Assembly: GCF_004210375.1 (NCBI RefSeq)
Contig: NC_134830.1
Location: forward strand, 64,954,326 to 65,018,325
Direction: 5' to 3'
Length of the DNA: 64,000 bases
Source of the DNA: Tachypleus tridentatus
Taxonomy: Eukaryota; Arthropoda; Merostomata; Xiphosura; Limulidae
Below are positions 50,565-61,400 of the stretch, one piece after another. The position numbers and the translations under genes were made by a program. The notes under the pieces were generated by a model. The model was given only the letters and a program-made list of their open reading frames with translations. It ran no database searches and was not told the DNA's origin. Position 1 is the first letter of the stretch; each line of letters begins with the position of its first letter.

Positions 50565-50589
50565 ACACATTTACATAGAGGTTTCTAGT

Positions 50590-50806
50590 GAGTTCTTTTA
50601 TTAGAGGACAGCCACGGTGGTCTTTCTGCTGTGCCCGCTACAGGCAATACATTCCCAGATTAGAGCGTTGTAAATCAGTAAACGTATCGTGTGTGCGTGT
50701 GTGTGGTTTTATATCAAAGTCACATCGAGCTATCTGCTGAGTCCACCGAGGGGTGTCAAACCCCTAATTTTAGCGTTGTAAATCCGCAGACTTACCGATG
50801 TACCAT
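50590..50806 (-). mobile_element. Two SINE family 3-like elements, copy B
   Basis: Partners of 9950-10160. The second has ccgaggggtgtcaaacccc and gttgtaaatccgcagac. Confidence 0.65.
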
Positions 50807-52419
50807 TTACATAGGGATTTACGATATTAAATAGAAACGTTACCCAATAAGTTAATACCGTTTCGGTAAGCTATTTAAAATAAATATACCTAGTTTGCCA
50901 CAACATTTCACGTTTTCGTGGTTTTTGAGCTGATTTGTAGAAATGAGGATCTGATGCTGAGAATACCTCAAAATACGAGGCCATTGCTATTGATTCTTTT
51001 TTCATTCTTATGTTTCGTATAGTTCATTGTTATTGGTTCAAAGATTTATTACTCAACCTTAAAGCTTTCAGATGATGTTCAAGTTGGAGTTAAAGAGTCG
51101 TGTATCACTCAGAGCTAGCTGTATTGTGTTCGATCTCTTTTCCAAGATAATTGAATGTAAGAGGGTTTATAATTACATAAGTCATCAAAACGTATAATAG
51201 AATAAAATAAAAAGAACCAACGACATAATTACGATTCTTTCTTTCATCCGTACATGTTTTATGCAGTTGGCAGCAAATCCACTAGAGGGAGTGTAAAACA
51301 TTTTCTCGCCTCCTCAATTCAAGGTAACAGGAGATCATTAGTATTCCTTCTGCCAGACTGTAACACAGAACTGGTACTATTACTGTAGGTCCAGCTGTAG
51401 GGAGTGTGTAACACTCTTCTTGTTCTAGCTTGAGGTAAGATCCGATTTTATTTGTTACGAAGCAATATACAAAGCAAAGAAAAATCTTTCATGATGACGT
51501 TGAATCTAGCTAAGGTATATCTCTCATTGCAGTTCAATGCCAGTCTTTAAGATTTAGTTTTGTCATACTTATATAACTAGACCATTTCCGTGTATCTAAA
51601 ACTGTGTCTGAATAAATACTGTATAGTTTATCCCTTCTCTTGGTTTTACTTGAAATACCTAAGGGTCTTTCTTGGCTGGACCGTTAGACGTTTTGTTGTT
51701 CTCAGCGTAAATCAAAGAAGTCACGTAAACGCTTATAGTATATGAGTTCAATTTCAACTTCTACAGTAGAAAACAGTTACAATGACAAAAGAGTAAGAAC
51801 ACTTAAACTCAACATTGATGTTAAATTTTATAGTTCTACGCTGTAGTAATTCTATGAGATCATTCCACTTTAGCAGAGTGAGTTATATCTTATATAGTAG
51901 GGCAATAATAAGCTGTATGGGCACTCCTTTTAGCTGTGCGACTTTAGTCTTGTAGAATAAAGCAATAATTAATTGCATGTGTTCTACAATTTAAAAGTGT
52001 GATTTAAATTTTATATTATTGAAGTTGACAGACGTTTTGTTAACACGTTGTTTATAACTATAAATAAAGATTCATTAATACTTTTAACTCTCATTTAATG
52101 ATATAAGTAAATGTGGTTACAAAGGACATCTCAACAAAATTCTGAGCATTGTTTAAGGTAGTTAATTGCAATCCTCTCTACATGTAAATATGATGCTAAA
52201 CTAAAATAATTTGTTTTATCTACTTAGATATATAATAAGTCTCTAAATATAACCGCATTTTATACAGAAGGCAAAGTGTGATATTTAATTTTGAATATTG
52301 TTTTTGTTATATTTTATTTGAGAGAATTACGTAAACTTAACTATCTTGCAGCCTTTCTTGGTGTAGAAAACGTAGCCAACAGGGTAAGACGTTCCTTAGA
52401 CCTCAGATTAGTTTTAATA

Positions 52420-52730
52420 TTTCATCTTTGAGAGCTTTCTCTGATTGAGAAAGCTTATGATACAACATGGGAGTATGCCCGATTTTACTAAAAACATTTT
52501 AATGGACAGGTGATTCCAAGTGGTGTGGGTTCGACACTTTCCCGTTTTTTTACAGGAATTTGGAGTCCCTCAAAGCTGTGTCTTGAGTGTCACACTTTTC
52601 AGTAAAAAGATTAATGCCATCACTGAACAACTTCTTCTTATTGTTGCAAGCGGGTTCAATGTCGACAACTTTCACATTTCATGTCAGTCGTCGAACATGA
52701 GGTATTTTTAGCGGCAGCTACAGACTGCCT
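52420..52730 (+). pseudogene. Jockey/CR1-like reverse transcriptase fragment, copy B
   Basis: Same fragment as A 11690-12000. The 52520-52711 stretch is open (QEFGVPQSCVLSVTLFS-like). The catalytic second Asp is replaced (VDNF), so it is inactive. Confidence 0.75.
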
Positions 52731-52736
52731 TATTTA

Positions 52737-52803
52737 CTGAAGTGGATTCGAGTCCTCAACCCTCGGATTACGAGTCGTGTGCCTTAAACTTTTGGCCATG
52801 CCG
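52737..52803 (-). mobile_element. SINE family 1 head fragment, copy B
   Basis: Partner of 12031-12099. Confidence 0.7.
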
Positions 52804-53504
52804 GACAAACATTGTAAGAAATTAAACGTACAACGCAACTGATTCTAATTTAGCTGTTTTTCGAGTCTTTTAGTCTTTTCGTGAAGATCTAAAAAAAACC
52901 AAAATAGAATGAAATTGTATTCTCAATATTACATGGATGATTTTTAAATTTCTTGCCATTTTTATTCTTTGCTGTTTCAAGATGTCGCAAGAATAACTTG
53001 TCATCAGCCTTTTTATATATGCTTAGAACGATTTATTTGAAATTTTAAAAAAATAACATGCCAGCCCTTTCAGCCCTGGGTGCGTTATAATTGTTGTGTA
53101 TGAATAATTAGTTGTAATAACCGTCAGCAAAATTGTATTTTTTTCTTGCATATTAAATATATATTTGTGTTAATATACTGAGTTAAGATAAACTTTTAAG
53201 ATAAAATATAAATAAAAAAGTAACCAATAAGAAGCTTCCCAGGGGCTCAGGACCAAGTATTGGTCTTGTAACCCTTTAAATCGAGTTAAATATTCGCGGT
53301 AACTCAAAGTGTAGATTTATGTTTAAACACAAAGAAAGAAACCTATTAACAGCTGCATTCTAATTTTTAAATTTTACTTAATATTTATATGGGTAAGTCG
53401 GACAAGTTATAAGTTTACGATTAAAAGAATTCCATGTACTAATTCATATTTATCAGAACAAATAGTTTCCATAATATCTCTTGTAATATTTATGAGAAAT
53501 TGCT

Positions 53505-53770
53505 TGTTTGTTTGTTTTTGAATTTCTCGCAAAGTTATAAGAGAGCTTTCTGCGCTAACTGTATCTAGCTTTGCAGCGTAAGACTAGAGAGAAGACAGCT
53601 AGTCATCATCTCCCACCGCCAGGTCTTGAGCTACTTCTTTACCTATAAAGAATGAGATTAATCTTTAAATTGTAACGTTCCCTTGGTTGAAAGAGCATGT
53701 TTTGTGCGACGGGAATTCGAACCCGCGACCCTCAGATTACGAGTTTAGTGCTTTATCCACCCGGCCATGC
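53505..53770 (-). mobile_element. SINE family 1, copy B partner of 12893
   Basis: Same element; substitutions only. Confidence 0.85.
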
Positions 53771-53791
53771 AAGAGCCTTGATAAATTAATA

Positions 53792-53959
53792 GAAAGTAAG
53801 TGTACATACACTTAAATTAATTTGTATTTGAACTTTGTCATCATGTGTGACGTCATTCTTAAACTGGAAACAGTTTGAATTGCGTATAACTTTTATGTAC
53901 CGTTGCAGACAAGCACTGAACTGTTTTCGTATTTTAGCACTAGAAATACTATAATGCGA
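53792..53959. other. 168-bp block identical to 13179-13346
   Basis: Copy B partner; TGACGTCA at 53848-53855. Confidence 0.5.
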
Positions 53960-54429
53960 GGAGAAGAATGTTTTGCCATCCAAGCAACCTTTTTGAATTC
54001 AACTGTTTCCATAATCACCTTAGACTAAAGCTGTAAAAATCCCTTAATTCTTTCCATATTGATAATTGTTAAGTAAATTTATCTTGCACTTTGCAAGTGA
54101 AATCTACTGTAGATCACGCTGGTTGATAGAAGCTTATCAATTTTTATGGTATCCATACTTAATTTTTTCAAAAGATTCAGCACAAAAATTTTGCAATTTT
54201 ACGTTGCGAAATCCTATCCCTATTATTAATTCTAAAGACGAAAGAAAGAAATAATATTCTATTAAGTAGGCCTAAGAGAAGTCAACAAAAAAAGTATACG
54301 CTTCATTATAATTCTTTTTATCACGTGTTAGTTTTCAGAGTACTGGTAATTGAGTCACATTTTGGTCCCTACTTTACAGTTAAGAAATTCCATATTTTTT
54401 AAAACTACAGCTGGTTTGTGTTTTGAATA

Positions 54430-54668
54430 TTACACACAGCTATTCAGGAGTATCTGCACTAGCCGTTCCTAATTTAGCAGTGTAATACTATAGGGAAGGC
54501 AACTAAGAAACATTACTCACCGCCAACTCTTGCGCTGATTTTTATCAACTAAAAGTGTGATTGACCATTACCTAACAACGATCCGACGGATGAAAGGGCG
54601 AGTATGTTTGGTAATTCAATGCGAATTCGCGCCCCGTAGATTGTCGGTCGAGCACCCTATTCACAAGC
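54430..54668 (-). mobile_element. Diverged SINE family 1, copy B
   Basis: Partner of 13822; retains gtatctgcactagccgttcc. Confidence 0.7.
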
Positions 54669-55033
54669 CTATGAAGATTACAGTTATTCTTTGCTATAAG
54701 TCCGCAGGCTAGTGGGCACCAGTATTACAGAATAATGACATTAGAAATACAATGTAGTATGTTGTTAGTCCTAATTAAAACTTATAATAGGCTTAATCCT
54801 CAATGACATAACTTATTTGAAAAAAAACTGACATATAACACAATCGCAGAGGTCAAAATATATGGTTTCTTTTCATAGTTCTCGCCTACTTCTTCATGAA
54901 TTGCACTGGTTTACATTCGAAAAATGTTCATTTTCGCACAATCTTAATTTTGAAAACTTTAAAAATTTTACATCCTCAGGAGTTTATGATTATCCACTTT
55001 TTGTTTTTTGTTAACGCTTTAGACACAATTTCC

Positions 55034-55314
55034 TTGGGCCTGGCATGGCCAAACGTGTTAAGGCGTGCGACTCGTAATCTGAGGGTCGCGGGTTCGCAAC
55101 GCCGTCGCGCCAAACATGCTCGCCCTCCCAGCTGTGGGAGCGTTATAATGTGACGATCAATCCCACTATTCATTGGTAAAAGAGTAGCCCAAGAGTTGGC
55201 GGTGGGTGGTGATGACTAGCTGCCTTCCCTCTAATCTTACACGGCTAATGTAGGGACGGCTAGCAAAGATAGCCCTCGAATAGCTTTGTGCGAAACTCAA
55301 AAACAAAGAAAACA
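55034..55314 (+). mobile_element. SINE family 1, full length, only in copy B
   Basis: Head (gggcctggcatggcc) to tail (aaaacaaagaaaac), flanked by agacacaatttcc at 55021-55033 and agacataatttcc at 55315-55327. Copy A has a single agacacaattttcc at 14405-14418. Confidence 0.92.
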
Positions 55315-56072
55315 AGACATAATTTCCCAAAACCCACAAACGTCTTGCTCTTCTATTTTGATTTATTTAACTAGAACGTAGATTATTTACAGTAATTTAG
55401 ATTATTTTCTTATTTGAGAACTGTTAAATGTTGTTATTTTGATATATATATTAGGCATCCGTTTTTAGTCGTTTTTATTTTCACAAACATTTAAGAATTC
55501 GTTTTAATTTTATAGTTATTTTCTCTGATTATTTTTAAAAATATTTAATATCATTTTTAAGTGGGTTACATTAATAACATATATATACATATATTATTTT
55601 TAAATATCACGTCTAAAACATTTCTGAGTATGGCTGGTTTAATTTGAGCCTTTGTTGAAGACACTTTGTTTTATTATTGTCTTTCCAATTTCTCCAACCA
55701 ACCTAATTATTTTGAAGTCGCTGACACTTACATACAGGTTAGTCAGTCATGTTTTCTCTGCAACAGGCTAGATAGATTCAGATAATAACTTGATATGGTC
55801 ATAAGAATGGAAAAACATAATATTTAAACTTGTGCTAAGCCTCACCTGCAATTAAGATAAGTGAATGTGTTTAAGCCAACAAATAGCACTTTTCAAGTTT
55901 AAACACCTTATTTCAGTGCATAATCACTGTAATGAAGAATATAAGTACCTTTCTTAAATTTTCTTAGTAATCATACATAATATTGTATCTTTCGTATCGA
56001 AATGTTCTTGTGGAATTCGAATGTACGTGGAATATAGCTACTCAACGTGCTATTTGTATTATATTTAATTTT

Positions 56073-56213
56073 TGTAAAGATATAGACCTAGTATCTAAAT
56101 GTTCTTTTTTGTAGAAATGTAGATCCAGGGTGTAATATCCTTTTTTTTTGTAGAGATATAAGTCTAGGGTCTAAGATCTTACTTTTGTGCAGATGTAGGT
56201 CTCGGTGTACAAT
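56073..56213 (+). repeat. 37-bp-period minisatellite, four units left in copy B
   Basis: Matches the last four units of the copy A array; earlier units were removed with the upstream 1.25 kb. Confidence 0.82.
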
Positions 56214-57622
56214 ATGTTTATTCCTCAATTTTTTACAAAGTTTTATGTATTTCCAAATATTTTTTGGATGACATTTAGTAGGATCCTGTCTTTTGTCATA
56301 TGTTTACTAAAAGTAATACGACTGGTGTAGGGGACACCTAATATTTGAACTAAATTTGGCCACTTTTAGATATAAACTTCTCGAGTTATCTTCAACAAGC
56401 GTACAAAGAAGTCAAAAACAGTAACCTTGCCCACTTGGCGTTAGTAAATATTTTTATAATTATAGTTTTTTGTAACCTCTATGTCAAAGTAAAACTTTCT
56501 TTACATTTCTAATGAAGATTAAATTTGTCTATTCGTTCAGTTTTCTCAAAGGACCCATGATCCAAAGTAATTGAAACATCATGTATTTGACTTAACCCTT
56601 AATCTCTTAAAAGACGACAACAAGCGTTCGACATTGAATTTGCAAAAATTTTGAAACAATACATAACATAATCAGGCTAGAAATAACTATATGTTAAGTA
56701 CGTTTTTTAATAAATAATAGGTCTCGATTCGACTTCGTCAATATTTTCTTCTCGTAATATCACCTACACGTTGTTCTGCTAAAAACATTAAAATTATATG
56801 TCTATGATCGATTCCTGAAACATTATAAATTAATGTTTTAAACGCTTATTTTTAGATTTTTTTTGAACCAGTGATGTATAAACATAATGAAAATTCAACA
56901 AAACAATGGTCTCTCTTCATCAGATGTAAAATATGCTTACATACACAAATTAATAGAGATATTATATATTTACTTATTTGTCGTTACGGTTTACAAAAAT
57001 CGGAATGTTTACTGAAGCAAAAAAAATCAAGTCTGATGTTTTAGATCTTATTTCCAGGTTCTAGTACCCCTAATGAAGTGCACAACCAGTTCTAATGCTT
57101 AACAACTTACCGTGTTGCTCAATATTTTAATTTTTTTTTTTAATTTTTATCATAAATATTTTATAAGTAATTGTATTTATACGTTATATTTTCATTGTTC
57201 ATCACCCCATGTGGCATACCAGTATATCTACAGACTTACAACTTGTCTGCGAAATACTATTTTAGCTCTTATAGCAATATAAGTGGTTTATTCAACGGAG
57301 CTTTTAGTAGGCTGAATCTGTAATGAAAGTTATGTGATGACGTTTTGAGATGTTAGCGCAGAAATACATGAGGTGAAATTGCAAAGCGTCTGGTGTTGAC
57401 TGGCCACATTCCTTTTACTCAGTAGTTCCAATCTAGGGATAACTTCATTCAAGTTTGAAAATCTAAAGATTTTACCACTACCCATCCATTCCCATATACG
57501 TCTTTTAAAATATTAGTCTGTATCTCAAATGTTTATTAGATAATATTAATTAGATTATTAGATAATAAATGTATACGTAAAAAAAGAAAGGCTTAATCCA
57601 CTATAACGTAGATTGTTCGTTT

Positions 57623-57737
57623 GTATGTTTGTGTTTTCTTACAGAAAAACCACATCAGGATATCTGCTGAGTCCACTGAGGGAAATAGAACGCCTGATTT
57701 TAGCGTTGTTAATCGGTATATTTACCGAATACCAGCG
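57623..57737 (-). mobile_element. SINE family 3, copy B partner of 17930
   Basis: Same position relative to exon 1 as in copy A. Confidence 0.72.
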
Positions 57738-58057
57738 AAAAACCCATATTCTAGAATAAAGCTACATGAATACTAAATTTACATTTTTTATATACTTTGC
57801 TTTTTCATACATCATAAGGCATATGAAAATATATTTATATATTGAGCTTGATCTATGATCGTGTATTTAATGATGGGAGTTGTACAACGATGTCATCATA
57901 ACCACTAATTATCTGTATCTGAAAATATTAATATTGTAAAAGTTACTTAAAACTAACATTACAATATTGTGTAGCAACTAATGTATTCACCAACTATTTG
58001 AATAATTTGGTAAAACTGTAACCAACAGTTACTCTTGATTGTGTGTTTTTCTATCAG

Positions 58058-58405
58058 ACTTCTGTTCTGGATCATTGTGGAACGATGACGTCACTTCCCA
58101 TGTCAACAACACCTGAAATTGTCTCAAACTACATCAAAAATCATTCGTCTTCTACACCAACACTTAAGGACCAACTCAACCAATCAGAAGTTTATCCTTT
58201 AGAAACAAATTTTCTAAAAACTGACTATTCAAAATATTATTCTCATAAACATTCAGAAGATTCATTTAAGCGATCGGATTTTGGAAACGACAACAAATGC
58301 CCTTGGATTACGAAACGTCAGATCTTAGTTTTATCCTTAATCAATTTTGCTTTCTTTTGTCAAGCTAGCTGCTATGCTCTTCTTGCGCCATTCTTTCCTG
58401 AAGAG
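58058..58405 (+). CDS. SLC18B1: Transporter copy B exon 1
   Basis: Same acceptor (tttttctatcag) and gtactt donor as copy A. Ten of the eleven base changes that alter the protein fall in the N-terminal tail (residues 1-75); the membrane part changes only I82V. Overall 16 of 321 coding bases differ. Confidence 0.82.
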
Positions 58406-61400
58406 GTACTTTTTTATGAATTATTTAAGGTAGATGTAGAACTGTTAAAAATGCCCTATGTTATACTAGGTGTTATTTAAATTTATGAAATAGATATTAA
58501 GCACCAACATGATTTTATTTTAAACTCTCATTGCTAGTTTTCTTTTTAGTCGTAAGTTTAAAGTCATAATGGAAATTGATTAAACAAAATTCGAATGTAG
58601 ATGAAAAACTAGTTATCAGTTGTGGAAAATCAAATAAGGGCGCGGAATTGAATGCTTATAGTTATACCCACAACATCTGATCTCCTTTCTTTACCTCTCG
58701 GCAGCCAGTTTTGGGAAGGCTGTTACAGTTAAAGTTATTCTAATATTAAAAGTCGAAAAACAATCCCCAGAAATATTTCCACTAAAAGTTCCTCCTAACC
58801 TTCTACCCCCCCCCGTCCCACCAAACATTCTCACCCTTTCATATGTGAGGGCTTTATAATGTTATAGTCAACCTCACTATTCGTTGATAAAAGAGTAGCT
58901 CAAGAGTTGGCGGTGAGTGGTGATACTAGCTGCCTTCCTTCTTGTCTTACACTGGTATATTAGGTAGGGCTAGCTTAGATAGCTCTCGTGTAGCTTTGCT
59001 CGAAGAAAACAAACTATCAATTCAAAATAGAATTTTCGTTAAAAATAGATAATTACTTTCTATTTGATGTTCATCAAAGTCATAATTATTGTTTCAAATG
59101 TTGTTTAAGTTAACCCACTGGGTAAAACAATAAAAATTAACTTAATTCAAAATGTTTCAACCTATGTTTGTGCTCCTCTATTTGATATACCTTGGAACAG
59201 ACCAAAACATTTGTCAAGATAACTTTATAATCGCAATAAAGGAAAATTTGATTTCGTTGAAGTGATATCGTTCTTAGGATTCCGAAATAGAACCTGCACT
59301 TTATGAAACATTGTTTTCCACTCATCTCATTTATTATGCTTTCAAACGGACAGTCCCTTCACATATATAACTGTTATAAATAGCTGTCAATTCTTAATTC
59401 TATTTATCTACCTCTAAATTTTGGATATAAGTAAAATTAAGTTGAATATATATAAGGAACTCCTATTCTTAAGTAATATTTGAACCACAAAAGCCTTTCA
59501 GACTTCTGAACCAAAACCGTATTTTTGCATATCAAATAAAACAAGGGTCTCATAGAATTTATGGCATTATTGCCCTTTTGGAATTTGGAAAGCAATGCCT
59601 CGCCTCACTTTGCTTAAAGTAATATTAACCCACGGATCTTTAGTTTTTGGTGTATAGTTTTCAGAAAAGTGCGAGAATCATGAGACTAAAATATCCATTT
59701 CAGGAGATACGTTTTACATATTAATCCAATTATAGCAGCTTATTTTTCCCCTTGCATATGTTTCATTAGAAGTAATTGTTTTCTGTCAACTGACTATAGA
59801 TGGTGAATAGTAGTTTTGGATGTGGAAAGGCACGGGCCTCAAAAACCCGTATTTGTTCTTTACTTCCCATGTATCTCGTTATTCGTTCTACCTTTATTCG
59901 CTTTATAAAATCTTATATTAAAAGTTTCTAATAAACGGCGTACTTCAACTACTATGTGGATTCAATTCCCCAGACTTCTCCCACTAAGGCGTATATGTGA
60001 GTTTTTCTTATAGCAAAGCTACAATGGACTATCTACTGTGCCCACCGAAGAGAATCGAACCCCTAATTTTAGCGTTATAAGTACATACTCTTAATGCTAT
60101 TCCAACGGGGAATGTATTAAGACGAGTTTTACATTTTACTCGGTATAGCTGGAGTCCAAATTTTATTTTTCTTCATTATGTTCGAAGCTTTTTTGTTTTA
60201 GCTGAGTTATATGACTATTGCGTACCTAGATACATATAATACAGAAAATAGCTTCAAAGCTATTATTATATTAATTAACTTAGTTGCAAATAGGCGATTA
60301 AAATGAACACTATGAACTAGTATGAATTTAATATAAAGAAAGCTTTAAAATTAATTCTATTTTAGAATTCTACTGAGAATTTTCAGTTGTAACCTAAAAT
60401 TAATAAAGGAAATTGGTTGGGTGATGCACCCAAAGAAGTTGAACATTGGGAGTAATCTATTGTAGAATTTTAGGGTGTTTTTATTTATATTATTCTATTT
60501 TAGTAACTATAAGCAATTTTGAGGGTGGAGGTTGGGTTTGGTTAAATATCTTGCTTATGAAGAATTGTGTTGACAATTTCCATGCTTTAATCTAAAAATT
60601 TATATTGCTGAGAAATTCCATGTTCAATATCAACAGTTCTTTCTTATTTTAAATCTTCAATCTGAAATCATAATGTATTTAACTGAGAAACAACTTACTT
60701 TAAAACGATAATATTTTATTTTAACGGACACGGTATTTAAACTATAATAAATTCATACTGAAGGCCAATTTTTAAAATGTGATGTCTTTTATTAACAAAC
60801 TCTTTATTAGTTTATCCAGCGTACCAGTCTTTTAATACGTCTTGCAAGTTAATATTTAGTTCTGAATATTTAACCAATCTATTATTAAGTTTGTAGAGTA
60901 AACAGTTATGTATTGTTTAATTACTTGTGATTTAGAAAATGGTTTAAAATTTCGTAAAAATTAAATGATGTATTAAATTATATTTATGATGGTATAAGCA
61001 TCTAGTTAATCTAATTTATAATGTAAAATTAGGTGTACACCTTATTATTAAGTATACGTATTTGTATTCGTGTGTCATTGCAAAACTCAAAAGTGTAATA
61101 AAAGGGTGTATTTTTGATATTTGTTTGTTTTTTTTTAATTTCGCAAAAAGCTACTCAAGGGCTATCTGTCCTAACCGTCCTTAATTTAGCAGTGTAAGAC
61201 TAGAGGGAAGGCAGCTAGTCATTACCATCCAGACCCAACTCTTGGGCTAATCTTTTACCAAGGAATAGTGGGAATGACCGCTGCATTATAACGCCCACTC
61301 GCCTAAAAGAGCGAGCATGTTTTGTGCCATAGGGATTTGAACCCGCGACCCTTGGATTACGAGTCGAACGCCCTAACCCACCTGGCTATGCCGGACAGTG

